This document shows positions 1-8,719 of a stretch of DNA of 38,437 bases, piece by piece. Origin of the DNA: an uncultured Pseudomonadales bacterium (GTDB lineage: Bacteria; Pseudomonadota; Gammaproteobacteria; Pseudomonadales; Pseudohongiellaceae); assembly GCA_949430125.1 (NCBI GenBank), contig CASQMQ010000071.1:1-38437 (forward strand), written 5' to 3'. Position 1 is the stretch's first letter. Each line of letters opens with the position of its first letter. A program made the position numbers and the translations under genes. The notes under the pieces were generated by a model. That model had not been told where the DNA came from, did no database searches, and worked only from the letters and a program-made list of their open reading frames with translations.

Positions 1-521
1 CCCTGATCGCTGGTCACTATGGCACAGGCACAATTGCCGTCGAGGCAATTACGTTCTATCTGATCGCCTATGTGATCATGTCGTTGGGTGCATTCGGTGT
101 GGCGTCTGTCATCTCTTCGAGTGAGAAGGAATTCGATTCGATAAAGGAATACAGGGGACTTTTTTGGCGCAAACCCTTATTGGCTGCAACATTTATCGCG
201 ATGCTACTCTCTCTAGCCGGCATTCCCCTCACCGTAGGATTTATAGGTAAGTTCTATATTTTCCTAAGCGGAGTGGAATCGGAGCTGTGGGCTTTGTTGG
301 GTGTGTTGGTATTAGGCAGTGGCATTGGCCTCTACTACTACCTTCGAATCATTTATCGCATGTTCATGCCGGAAAAACATTCGCTGCCTTATCGGGTTGG
401 TGGTGTGGAGAGTGTGAGCTCTTACGCCGTACTCGCCATTTTATTATTCTTGTTGCTCTTGTTTGGTGTCTATCCTGCACCAATCATGTCAATCGTTGCC
501 ACGGCCTCTGCAATCATCTAG
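1..521 (+). CDS. nuoN: NADH-quinone oxidoreductase subunit N, C-terminal part
   Basis: This is the C-terminal ~172 residues of the NuoN membrane subunit of respiratory complex I, one of the antiporter-like proton-pumping subunits in the cytoplasmic membrane. The frame is open from base 3 to the TAG at 519-521, so the gene starts outside the window. What is seen: several hydrophobic helices, including the segment around YLIAYVIMSLGAFGV, then a stretch with the typical family pattern of a helix with G-I-P-x-T-x-G-F-I-G-K-F (about 227-262), a two-tyrosine segment LYYYLRII (about 330-352) and a last helix rich in leucine before the stop. Being last in the nuo operon is usual for nuoN. No frameshift is seen in this part. 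Identification is firm; only the 5' end is missing. Confidence 0.95.
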   Translation, partial: LIAGHYGTGTIAVEAITFYLIAYVIMSLGAFGVASVISSSEKEFDSIKEYRGLFWRKPLLAATFIAMLLSLAGIPLTVGFIGKFYIFLSGVESELWALLGVLVLGSGIGLYYYLRIIYRMFMPEKHSLPYRVGGVESVSSYAVLAILLFLLLLFGVYPAPIMSIVATASAII

Positions 522-740
522 TTTCTAATTAGGCTCATCCTGAAAGTGAATCGCGTCTTTTCCCGGTGTTGTTTGCCCTGTCGGATAGTATGTCTCAATT
601 TCTAAAAGGTTATTTCCTTCAAGCTGTCGTACTAGCTGCCTTCTTCTCCCTGCTGGGATGCATGGGCTTGATACAGATGTCTTCGTCGATAACGTTAAAA
701 CCAGCCTGGCGGTGTTTTGACGGCGCGGTGCTAGGCGGCG
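522..740. other. Stretch after nuoN without a recognisable gene
   Basis: Between the nuoN stop and the methyltransferase remnant no intact gene can be recognised. A plus-strand reading frame starting at the ATG at 590 encodes a hydrophobic segment ending in LLGC, which resembles a lipoprotein signal, but the frame then runs into sequence with no recognisable homology. The missing N-terminal half of the methyltransferase is not found here in any frame. Confidence 0.4.
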
Positions 741-1044
741 CATCAGATCAATGTCGCAATCGATGCCCTTATCGATGCCCTTGTGGAGAGATTGTACGGG
801 GAGATATTTGGCGAGTACTGGCCGCCGCAGAGGCGCTTAGTTGAGAACCACTATTGGGACATTGGCTTTTTTATTCGCGGCATGCCCCGGGCGGAATGTC
901 GTCATGACCGGTGAATGGAATCTGCAGCAGCTTTGCGGCTACTTCACTTCGTGCTCAGCCCTGCAGCGCTATAGAAAAAACAAGGGGAGAGACCCTTTGG
1001 AGCTAATGATTGAGGATCTTCATGAGGCGTGGCGCATGGAGTAA
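741..1044 (+). pseudogene. Remnant of class I SAM-dependent methyltransferase (C-terminal end, frameshifted)
   Basis: Only the last ~100 residues of a class I SAM-dependent methyltransferase are recognisable. In the frame starting at 741 one reads VERLYGEIFGEYWPPQRRLV and then NHYWDI, which matches the family pattern YWPPxRxxVExxY. Around 870-900 the frame changes and the protein goes on as GEWNLQQLCGYFTSCSALQR and RYRKNKGRDPLELM up to EAWR before the TAA at 1042-1044; this matches the family ending LLGYLxTWSAxQRYxxxxGxDP...AW. The SAM-binding N-terminal domain is absent, so this is more than a sequencing indel and may be a real truncation, unless a larger piece is missing from the assembly. 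The substrate of the intact family (related to trans-aconitate methyltransferases) cannot be told from this piece. Confidence 0.7.
759..782. repeat. Perfect 12-bp tandem duplication
   Basis: The 12-mer ATCGATGCCCTT occurs twice back to back (759-770 and 771-782) inside the methyltransferase remnant, giving the repeated peptide IDALIDAL. It is in frame with the downstream methyltransferase sequence. It may be a replication-slippage duplication or a normal part of this protein. Confidence 0.8.
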
Positions 1045-1162
1045 GCTGGCCACTTACGGTGAAGCTGGCAAGAATGTAGAGCGTTACCCCTGCTGCGCCC
1101 GCCTTGGTATTAGGGGCTAATCAGACTATCATTGCGCGCTCGACAGACAGCGAAGGGCACTC

Positions 1163-2195
1163 ATGTCTACAAGCAAGATTTCGGTTATTGGTGGTGGTAG
1201 CTTCGGCACGGTGATAGCCAATATTACTGCAGAAAATGGCTATGAGGTCAGTTTCTGGATGCGCAGCGAATCCAAGGCAGAACAGCTCAATCGTACTCGC
1301 GAAAACTCGCAATACCTTCCCAACTACCAACTTAGTGAAAGAGTCGTTGCCACTTCTGACATGGCGGCAGCGGTGAAAGATAGTAGCCTAATTTTTGTCG
1401 CCGTCCCGAGCTCCTCCTTCCGCCAGGTAGTAAGGGACATGGTTCCGCATCTTGCCCAAAGTACTGTGCTTGTTAGCACCACGAAGGGAATAGAAAGTGG
1501 CAGCTTTGATTTGATGACTCAGATATTGCATCAGGAAGCCCCGAATGCCAAAGTAGGTGTGCTAAGTGGTCCGAACCTTGCTGTGGAGATCGCGAAAAAA
1601 AAATCTCACCGGCACCGTGATTGCCAGCCCTGATGAACAAGTGCGCGAATTGGTGAAGAGTGCACTTAAGTCTACGTATTTTCGAGTCTATGCGAACAAC
1701 GACATGTTCGGTGTGGAATTGGGTGGCTCGCTTAAAAATATTTATGCGATTATTGCCGGGATAGCGACCGCTCTTGGTATGGGTCATAACACCAATAGCA
1801 TGTTAGTGACTCGCGCCTTAACTGAGATGGCCAGGTTCGGAAAGGAGTTAGGTGCTGATCCGATGACGTTCTTGGGTTTGGCGGGTGTAGGTGATCTGAT
1901 TGTCACCTGTTCGACGCCATTGAGTCGGAATTACAGAATTGGTCTTGCCCTAGGCAAGGGCGTCCCCCTAGAAGAAGCGATAGCCGAGCTAGGTCAGGTG
2001 GCTGAGGGCGTGAATACGGTTAAGCTGGTGCAAGAGAAGGCCGAAGAATTAGGTGTCTATATGCCGCTGGCTAGCGGGCTATATAAGATAATTTATGAAA
2101 ATGATTCTCTTGAGAATATAATTTCATCGTTGATGCTGAGTGAACTGGCTCTGGATGTCGAGTTTGCAGCGAATGAAAATAAGACTCTTGACTAG
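1163..2195 (+). CDS. gpsA: Glycerol-3-phosphate dehydrogenase [NAD(P)+], frameshifted
   Basis: GpsA reduces dihydroxyacetone phosphate to sn-glycerol-3-phosphate in the cytoplasm, the first step of phospholipid synthesis. The N-terminal Rossmann motif is visible as IGGGSFGT (residues 9-16), followed by STTKGIE near residue 110 and [12 protein letters not shown] near 145. At a run of nine A (about 1593-1601) the frame changes; the second half goes on with [12 protein letters not shown] and contains the substrate-domain sequence [14 protein letters not shown] with the conserved lysine, then [12 protein letters not shown] and SRNYRIG. Put together the protein has about 344 residues, close to the usual ~340. 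Nothing conserved is lost at the break, so an indel in the homopolymer is the likely cause. The start at 1163 has GAAGG a few bases upstream. Next in line are DUF4389 and sixA, a common gammaproteobacterial order. Confidence 0.93.
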
Positions 2196-2267
2196 CGGTT
2201 TATACAGCGCAATAGATAAACGGCACTGAGTCGATCGTGCCTTTCAAAACACAGTAGAGGAATGTCC

Positions 2268-2784
2268 ATGTCAAAAGAACGTAATGAGATTGTAGATAAT
2301 ATTACTCAGCCATCGGCTTGGATTCGAGCGCTGTTCGTGGCCGTCTTTGCTGATGGCCTCCTATTTCGTTTTACTGCCTTTGGTTCTGGTGTTGAGTATC
2401 GCGCAAGCGCTGTTCACAATCATTACGGGCAGCGCCAATGCCAACTTAAAATATTTTTTCCGCGCGCTGGAACTGTATGTCTCGCAGCTCTTCAAGTTCA
2501 TGACTTATCTTTCCGATGTAAAGCCGTTCCCATTTTCTGACTTTCCCGAAGTAAAAGACGACTCACTACTAAAGGAGTCGGCTCCCAAGAAAACGACAAG
2601 GGGAGCCAAAGGCGAGAAAGCATCCGCTACAAGTGCCGCTGCGGTAAAGCAACCTGCAGCTAAGAAAAAGGCTGCTACAAAGAAACTCTAAAAAAGGGCC
2701 AAAAAGAAGCGCCGAAGAAGTCGTCCTAGAACTACCGAGAAGCCCGAGGAAGATGCAGGAGGCGACGGCGCTAGCGACTCCTAA
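2268..2784 (+). CDS. DUF4389 membrane protein with Lys/Ala-rich tail, frameshifted
   Basis: This is a small membrane protein of the DUF4389 family, function unknown. The N-terminal part reads MSKERNEIVDNITQPSAWIR then ALFVAVFA; the frame changes at about 2340-2350 and goes on as MASYFVLLPLVLVLS, IAQALFTIITGSANANL and then LFKFMTYLSDVKPFPFSDFP, the family signature (two helices, then F-x-T-Y-x-S-x-x-x-P-F-P-F). I prefer the ATG at 2268 over 2262 because the AGAGG at 2255-2259 is better spaced from it. A tail follows that is full of lysine, alanine, serine and threonine. It stops at 2691, but the same frame resumes after the stop with TTEKPEEDAGGDGASDS up to the TAA at 2782-2784; compensating indels near 2690-2730 could make this the true end. 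The tail length is therefore uncertain. Confidence 0.75.
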
Positions 2785-2814
2785 GCAGTGCTAGGCCTGA
2801 AGAGAAAGGCTGAG

Positions 2815-3321
2815 ATGCTAGTTTATTTGTTACGTCATGCGATAGCACAAGACAGGGCTGCAACGGACTCTTTAAGAGACTTAACCGCCGAGGGGCTTAG
2901 CTCAGGCGCGTTCGATTACTGAGAAATTCAAGCAGCATTCCCCAGTTATGGATAGAGTGCTTTGCAGTCCCTACAATAGGGCGCAGCAGACGGCGTCTGC
3001 AGTGATGACACTGTTTCCAGATCTTGCTCTTACTCTGATGAAAGTATAAAGCCCGGTGGTGATGTCTATAGCGTGTTAGACGCTATAGAAGGGCTCGATG
3101 TGCAGCATCTCTTGATTGTTAGTCACAACCCATTTCTGTCTAACTTGCTGTCGGTGATGGTGGATGGCACTATGGAGTCGCATCGCTACGTGGACAACGC
3201 GACGCTGCATTGCGTATCTATGGATGTTGTAGCGTCAGGATGCGGTGAAATTGCGTACATCGTTAGAACCATAAAAAACTCTGAGAGAATCCATGAATTT
3301 TGTACTCTTATCAATTTGTAA
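2815..3321 (+). CDS. sixA: Phosphohistidine phosphatase SixA, frameshifted twice
   Basis: SixA is a small cytoplasmic histidine phosphatase of the phosphoglycerate-mutase superfamily that removes phosphate from phosphohistidine proteins (in E. coli from ArcB and the nitrogen phosphotransferase system). The N-terminus MLVYLLRHAIAQDR holds the RHA catalytic motif. The frame changes near 2900 (LTAEGL, then AQARSITEKF), goes on with DRVLCSPYNRAQQTASAV, the second family motif, and changes back near 3043-3050 before DESIKPGGDVYSVLDAIEG. The last part holds LLIVSHNPFLSNLL with the second catalytic histidine (SHNP). Start and end are in the same frame, so the two breaks compensate. Length about 168 residues, close to the usual ~160. 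The start ATG at 2815 is preceded by an AGAGAAAGG-type ribosome site. The 3' end overlaps the beginning of the next gene by about 30 bases. Confidence 0.88.
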
Positions 3322-4291
3322 GCAGACTCCTACCGTTAGTAATTCTACTGCTGGGTTTTCCCGTAGTGAGCGCTGCACAATCCGAAGTTGTTGTTGGCTT
3401 TAGTGATCACAGCTCTGATTGCCGGATTCGCTGATTCGGAAATTATCGAGCGAGAATTGCAGAGAGATATCAACTATCGAATTATCCTCGGCGCATTAGA
3501 GAGAGTTCGCGGAGAAGTGATCCCGGAAGATTCCGAGAGACTCAGAGGGGATGTCACAAAGATTACCTACGAAGTATCGCAGGAGTTTACTGGCGGGGAT
3601 GTCTACGCGTTTTATCAGGAACAGTTAACGGCTAAGAACTATGAAGTGCTGTATAGCTGCGGCGGCAGGGAATGCGGCAGCAGTAACTATTGGGCCAACG
3701 ATATATTTAGAAACCGTATTCTCTACGGGCCGGAACGCAATCAGTATTTTATAGCCTTTCGTGCAAATCCTGCTTTAGAGGAAAGTCCGTATTTTTCCGT
3801 TTATATCATTACCCGGGTCAATAGGAAGATTTATGCCTACATAGAAATAGTAGAGCCGGCCGGAACCGAAGAGCCAGAACAAATAGCAGTGACAGTAGAG
3901 ATAGAAGAGCCGCAGATTCCAGAACAGTTAAGCGGCGTAGCCGGTTCGAATTTTCTGCAGCGACTGCAAGAGCAGGGAAGTGTGATTCTTCCCCCTATTA
4001 GTTTTCAATCGAACGACCGCCTAGCCGGAGCCAGCTGATGTGGAGTCGCTAGTTTCCGCGTTGAACTCAGATCAGGCACTTTCTGTTTATGTCGTCGCGC
4101 ATCTGAAACAAGATGGCCAGTCACTGCAAGAATTAATGCAGCGATCATTGGTGAGGGCGAATTCGCTTCGACAGGCGTTGATAGCAGCCGGCATTGACGC
4201 GCAGCGAATCGAGGCGGCAGGGGTGGGCCCGCTGGCACCAAGCTGTGCTAATGGAGATTGCGAAGAGCGTATCGAAATAGTGCTGCGTTAG
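3293..4291 (+). CDS. DUF4892 secreted protein with OmpA-like C-terminus, frameshifted
   Basis: A probable exported protein of the DUF4892 family, function unknown. An ATG at 3293 starts MNFVLLS; a change of frame near 3305-3325 leads into the hydrophobic signal-peptide core RLLPLVILLLGFPVVSAAQS, with a likely cleavage after SAA. A second change near 3395-3405 joins SDHS to LIAGFADSEIIERELQRDI, the main domain, which carries LYSCGGRECGSS (two cysteines) and ILYGPERNQYFIAF, followed by VNRKIYAYIEIVEP; these match the DUF4892 pattern. A third change at about 4033-4037 joins FQSNDRLAGAS to ADVESLVSALN and a C-terminal segment with RANSLRQALIAAGIDAQRI and GVGPLAPSC, like the end of an OmpA/MotB peptidoglycan-binding domain. 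This suggests a periplasmic or outer-membrane protein. All three breaks keep the conserved sequence and look like indels. Confidence 0.78.
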
Positions 4292-4318
4292 ACTATCACT
4301 AGTTCAGAAATAGGCTGT

Positions 4319-4858
4319 TTACTTGACTAGAGAAAGGAACTCCGCCCGTGTTGACTGACTGTTTCTGAATGCCCCTAGCATGCAGGATGTGGTCATTGTA
4401 GAATTTTGTTTTTCGACTCCGCGCATCATCATGCACATATGCTGCGCCTCGATGATCACTGCTGCCCCGGCTGCATTGGTTTTCTCTACGATACAGTTAG
4501 CTATCTCGTTGGTAAGGTTTTCCTGAATCTGTAGGCGTCTAGCGAAAACATCGACAACCCTTGCTATCTTTGAGAGGCCAATGACTTTGCCATTTGGAAT
4601 GTATGCAACATGGCACTTTCCAATGAACGGAAGCATGTGATGTTCGCACATCGAGTAAAGCTCGATATTTTTTACTATAACCATCTCGTCAGTTTCGGAA
4701 GGAAACAGAGCGTTGTTGATGACTTCATCGATATTCATCGAGTAGCCCTGAGTCAAAAACTCCATGGCCTTTGCTGCCCTTTTCGGCGTATCAACCAAGC
4801 CTGCTCGAGTGGGGTCCTCGCCAATTTGTTTAAGGATTTCTAGAAAAGCCTGTTCCAT
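4319..4858 (-). CDS. folE: GTP cyclohydrolase I
   Basis: FolE converts GTP to 7,8-dihydroneopterin triphosphate, the first step of tetrahydrofolate synthesis, in the cytoplasm. The 179-residue protein shows the family motifs: [20 protein letters not shown] near the start, [13 protein letters not shown] with Cys71 and His74, [20 protein letters not shown] in the middle, and [10 protein letters not shown] with Cys142; Cys71, His74 and Cys142 correspond to the zinc ligands of the E. coli enzyme. It is slightly short at the N-terminus compared with the E. coli enzyme (about 220), as in many proteobacteria. The gene is intact and read away from prmB, so the 248 bases between them must hold two divergent promoters. 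Nothing unusual in its sequence. Confidence 0.96.
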   Translation of the reverse strand: MEQAFLEILKQIGEDPTRAGLVDTPKRAAKAMEFLTQGYSMNIDEVINNALFPSETDEMVIVKNIELYSMCEHHMLPFIGKCHVAYIPNGKVIGLSKIARVVDVFARRLQIQENLTNEIANCIVEKTNAAGAAVIIEAQHMCMMMRGVEKQNSTMTTSCMLGAFRNSQSTRAEFLSLVK

Positions 4859-5106
4859 AGTTGTTCACCATTCTGTGGGGTCTGATTGCCGCCGTAGCAC
4901 GCTGTGTCTGCAGGTCGCGAAACGCTGGTCTTGATCTTGCGCTTATTAATAGAGGTCTCAGCATGAGATTGGCGAGAGATTAGCATATTATTCGCTTATT
5001 GATGACTCTCTACGCCATTTATTGTTTGCTGGATTGCACTGGCACACTATCGTTTAGAAACATCGGCTACAATCACGTATTCGCCTAAGTAAGCTAGAGG
5101 AACAAA

Positions 5107-5982
5107 TTGAAAATCCAAGAAACTATTCAGCAAGTTGCTGCTCGCTTGGACTCTGTCGATCTTTGTTATGGCCACGGCACCGACAACCCGCTGGATGAGG
5201 CCTTTTATCTCATCTATGGTCTGTTAGGAATCGACTTTGCGGATGAGCAGGCAGCGCAGCGTGAGCTTAACGTTGGGGAGGAGGCGATGCTCGAGGCTGC
5301 TGTAAAGCGCAGAATCGACGAGCGCGTGCCAACTGCCTACTTGGTGGGCCGCGCCTGGTTCGCCGGGCATGAGTTTTATTGCGATGAGCGGGCGCTTGTG
5401 CCGAGATCCCCATTAGCGGAATTGATTAACGGCGAATTCGAGCCGCTGTTGCACGAGCCAGCAGGCAAGGTCTTGGACATTTGTACAGGCGGGGGAAGCA
5501 TTGGTATTGCTACCGCCTTGTTATGGCCTGATTGTGAAGTCGATTTGGCAGACATATCCCCAGATGCATTAGATCTCGCGAAGAAGAATATCGCGTTGCA
5601 TGGCTTAGGAAGCAGGGTTAGAACTATTCAGAGCAACCTGTTTGATGATATCGATTCGCGCTACGAGCTCATCCTAGCGAATCCGCCCTATGTGCCTGTG
5701 CAAGAATATGAAGAGTTACCTGCTGAATTTGCTAATGAGCCCTCGTTGGGGCTCATTAGCGCCGATAATGGCCTGCAGATACCCCTTAAAATTTTACGGG
5801 ATTCGGTCGATTACCTGTCTGCAGATGGTCTTTTGGTGATGGAAGTCGGATACAGCCATCCTCAATTGTCCGAGCGTATCAAGCAGGTTCCTCTGCTCTG
5901 GTTAGAGTTCGAGCAGGGAGGCGAAGGGGTGCTAGCCCTTACGGCTAGGCAATTACAGCAGTACAGAGAACAGTTTAATTAG
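5107..5982 (+). CDS. prmB: Ribosomal protein L3 N5-glutamine methyltransferase
   Basis: PrmB methylates a glutamine side chain of ribosomal protein L3 using S-adenosylmethionine. The 291-residue protein has the SAM-binding motif VLDICTGGGSIGIA (about 122-135), the acidic turn DLADISPDAL (about 146-155) and the amide-methyltransferase signature ANPPYVP (NPPY at 192-195), which contacts the glutamine. The stretch VPRSPLAELI before motif I is typical of PrmB as opposed to PrmC. The start is a TTG at 5107, with AGAGGA seven bases upstream; no ATG gives the family's N-terminus. It is followed by aroC after 73 bases, the same pairing as in E. coli and Pseudomonas. Intact. Confidence 0.93.
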   Translation: MKIQETIQQVAARLDSVDLCYGHGTDNPLDEAFYLIYGLLGIDFADEQAAQRELNVGEEAMLEAAVKRRIDERVPTAYLVGRAWFAGHEFYCDERALVPRSPLAELINGEFEPLLHEPAGKVLDICTGGGSIGIATALLWPDCEVDLADISPDALDLAKKNIALHGLGSRVRTIQSNLFDDIDSRYELILANPPYVPVQEYEELPAEFANEPSLGLISADNGLQIPLKILRDSVDYLSADGLLVMEVGYSHPQLSERIKQVPLLWLEFEQGGEGVLALTARQLQQYREQFN

Positions 5983-6055
5983 TGTACAATCGCCTGTTTT
6001 TCGGCCCTGCTGTAAGTATCCGCTAGATTTAACTTCATTATTCGAGTGTATATAG

Positions 6056-7144
6056 ATGTCAGGTAACAGTTTCGGTAAATTATTTACAGTAACCAGCTTT
6101 GGTGAAAGCCACGGGCCCGCGCTTGGCTGCGTGGTCGATGGCTGCCCTCCTGGTATGGAGCTGACCGAAGCTGATATGCAGCGTGATCTGAATCGGCGCA
6201 AGCCGGGTCAGAGCCGTTTCACGACCCAAAGGCGAGAAGATGATTCGGTGAAAATCTTATCCGGGGTGTTCGAGGGTAAGACTACCGGCACGCCCATCGG
6301 CCTATTGATCGAGAACACAGATCAACGCTCAAAAGACTATAGCAAGATCAAAGACCAGTTTCGCCCGGCGCACGCCGACTTCACCTACTGGGAGAAGTAC
6401 GGAATCCGTGATTATCGGGGCGGTGGACGCGCATCTGCGCGGGAAACTGCAATGCGGGTAGCTGCAGGCGCTATTGCAAAGAAATACCTGCTTGAGACCT
6501 GTGGTACTCAGATCCGCGGTTATCTCAGTCAGCTGGGTCCGATTGCCATCGATTCAGTGGACTATGAGGAAGTTGAGAACAATCCATTCTTTTGTCCGGA
6601 TGCCTCCAAGGTATTGAAGATGGAGGAATATATGGCTGCTCTGAGCAAAGAAGGCAACTCGATAGGCGCTAGAATTAATGTCTGTGCCACGAATGTGCCG
6701 GTAGGGCTAGGCGAGCCCATATTCGACCGCCTAGATGCCGATATCGCTAAGGCTCTGATGAGCATTAACGCGGTTAAGGGTGTCGAGATCGGGGCGGGTT
6801 TCGAATCCGTAACCCAAAAAGGCAGTGAGCATCGCGACGAGATTACGCCAGAGGGTTTCGAAGGCAATAATGCCGGAGGAGTTCTCGGTGGCATATCGAG
6901 TGGTCAGGATATCTTCGCTAGCATTGCGCTAAAACCTACATCTAGCATTCGTCTGCCCGGCAAGTCGATCAATATCAATGGTGAGGCCGATGAGGTAATA
7001 ACCACAGGCCGTCACGATCCCTGCGTCGGTATTCGCGCTACGCCGATCGCCGAAGCAATGCTTGCCTTGGTGTTGATGGATCATTTTTTGCGGGATCGCG
7101 GCCAGATTGGTAAGGCCCGCACGACGGGTAATACGAAAATTTAG
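6056..7144 (+). CDS. aroC: Chorismate synthase
   Basis: AroC converts 5-enolpyruvylshikimate-3-phosphate to chorismate, the last common step of aromatic amino acid synthesis, with reduced FMN as cofactor. The 362-residue length is the family norm. Visible motifs: [13 protein letters not shown] (residues 12-24, family signature 1), [20 protein letters not shown] and then [10 protein letters not shown] (signature 2, about 122-132), [15 protein letters not shown], and the closing [19 protein letters not shown] near residue 320. The ATG at 6056 has only a weak ribosome site but gives the family's normal N-terminus (SGNSFGKLF). It follows prmB directly and probably shares its transcript. Intact. 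It supplies chorismate for the trp genes found further along the window. Confidence 0.97.
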   Translation: MSGNSFGKLFTVTSFGESHGPALGCVVDGCPPGMELTEADMQRDLNRRKPGQSRFTTQRREDDSVKILSGVFEGKTTGTPIGLLIENTDQRSKDYSKIKDQFRPAHADFTYWEKYGIRDYRGGGRASARETAMRVAAGAIAKKYLLETCGTQIRGYLSQLGPIAIDSVDYEEVENNPFFCPDASKVLKMEEYMAALSKEGNSIGARINVCATNVPVGLGEPIFDRLDADIAKALMSINAVKGVEIGAGFESVTQKGSEHRDEITPEGFEGNNAGGVLGGISSGQDIFASIALKPTSSIRLPGKSININGEADEVITTGRHDPCVGIRATPIAEAMLALVLMDHFLRDRGQIGKARTTGNTKI

Positions 7145-7181
7145 AGTAAGAAATCCCTCTGATCGAGCTTATCTAATTATA

Positions 7182-7210
7182 GATATAAATTCATTTATAT
7201 CAGATATCTG
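7182..7210. promoter_or_regulatory. AT-rich inverted repeat and palindrome upstream of leuC
   Basis: In the 120-base gap between aroC and leuC there is an 8-base inverted repeat GATATAAA / TTTATATC (7182-7189 and 7194-7201, 4-base loop), directly followed by the perfect palindrome CAGATATCTG (7201-7210). The whole gap is much richer in A and T than the genes around it. An operator or promoter region for the leuCD genes is a reasonable guess, but no known regulator site is recognised. A -10-like TAAAAT lies further on, near 7226-7231. Confidence 0.4.
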
Positions 7211-7264
7211 GATAATTTAATTAATTTAAAATAGCGAAGCTGTTAAGTCAGTATTGGTGAACAA

Positions 7265-8687
7265 ATGAGCAGTAAAACTCTATACGACAAAATCTGGGAC
7301 ACTCATCTAGTATCAGAAAGAGAAGATGGCACAGCTCTGATTTATATCGATCGTCATTTGATACATGAAGTGACTTCGCCGCAGGCTTTTGAAGGCTTGC
7401 GCCTAGCCGGGCGTAAGCCATGGCGGGCTGATGCAAACTTCGCGACACCTGATCATAATATTCCAACTACCACGGAAGAGCGGAAGCAGGGCTTAGAAGG
7501 TATTAAGGACCCCGTTTCGAAGATTCAGGTTCGCACGCTAGACGATAACTGCGCCGAATTCGGAATATTTGAGCTTAAGATGACCGATGACCGGCAAGGA
7601 ATCGTGCATGTTGTTGGTCCAGAGCAGGGTGCTACGCTGCCGGGTATGGCCATTGTTTGTGGCGATTCACATACCTCTACTCACGGGGCTCTAGGCGCCT
7701 TAGCTCACGGTATCGGCACCTCTGAGGTGGAGCACGTTCTCGCCACGCAGTGCCTGATGCAGAAAAAGGCCAAGAACATGCTCGTTCGTGTAGATGGTCA
7801 GTTGAAATCTGGATGCACAGCGAAAGACATCGTGTTGGCGATAATCGGTAAGATCGGCACGGCCGGCGGTACTGGATTTACCATCGAATTCGGTGGAGAG
7901 GCTATTCAGGCGCTGTCTGTAGAGGGTCGTATGACCGTCTGCAACATGGCTATCGAAGCGGGAGCGAGAGCGGGCCTGATCGCTGTCGATGAGAAAACTC
8001 TGGATTACATCAAGGGCAGGCCCTTCGCGCCAAGCGGCGAGTTATGGGAGCAGGCGGCTCAGTCCTGGCGCGGCTTGGTGAGTGATGCCGACGCCGCATT
8101 TGACGAGGTCGTCGTATTAGAGGCTGAAGACATCGAGCCACAGGTTACTTGGGGTACTTCACCAGAGATGGTGGCTCCAATTAGCGGTAACGTGCCTGAT
8201 CCGGCGCAGGAGCTAGACTGCGACTAAGCGCGGAAATATTCAGCAGGCCTTAGAATATATGGGCCTACAAGGTGGAACTGCGATCAAGGACATCAAGCTG
8301 GACTGCATATTCATCGGTTCATGCACGAATTCGCGAATCGAAGACCTGCGCGCAGCGGCAGATGTAGTAAAAGGCAAGAAAGTCGCTAGCAGCGTCGAGG
8401 TAGCTATGGTCGTGCCCGGCTCTGGTCTAGTTAAGAGGCAAGCAGAAGCTGAGGGCTTGGATAAGATATTCATCGAGGCAGGGCTGGAGTGGCGTGAGCC
8501 AGGCTGTTCAATGTGTCTGGCGATGAATGCAGACCAGTTAGGCGAGGGGAAGCACTGTGCATCCACCTCGAATCGTAATTTCGAAGGGCGGCAAGGGTTC
8601 GGCGGGCGTACACACCTCGTTAGCCCAGCAATGGCGGCCGCTGCTGCTATAGCAGGCCACTTCGTCGATGTTAGAGAATTAGGTTAA
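7265..8687 (+). CDS. leuC: 3-isopropylmalate dehydratase large subunit, frameshifted
   Basis: LeuC, with LeuD, isomerises 2-isopropylmalate to 3-isopropylmalate in leucine synthesis; it carries the [4Fe-4S] cluster. The first part (7265-8227) has the family start [13 protein letters not shown], then [29 protein letters not shown] and the aconitase signature [20 protein letters not shown]. The frame ends at a TAA after QELDCD; one base off, the sequence goes on as [20 protein letters not shown] and leads to [17 protein letters not shown] (first cluster cysteine) and [11 protein letters not shown] (the other two), then [20 protein letters not shown] and the stop at 8687. The composite protein has about 474 residues, the normal length. 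The break at about 8222-8230 is thus a one-base indel, probably a sequence error. leuD follows after 32 bases. Confidence 0.94.
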
Positions 8688-8719
8688 AGCCTTTTAAAAC
8701 AGAAAGTTAAGAGATAAAA

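Noticed and set aside
1590-1605. Programmed ribosomal frameshift in gpsA
   Set aside because: Many other genes have similar breaks at sites without slippery heptamers, so a common cause (sequence error) is more likely.
6562-6894. Minus-strand open frame over aroC
   Set aside because: Antisense to conserved chorismate synthase sequence.
8240-8566. Minus-strand open frame over leuC
   Set aside because: Antisense to conserved leuC sequence, no motif.
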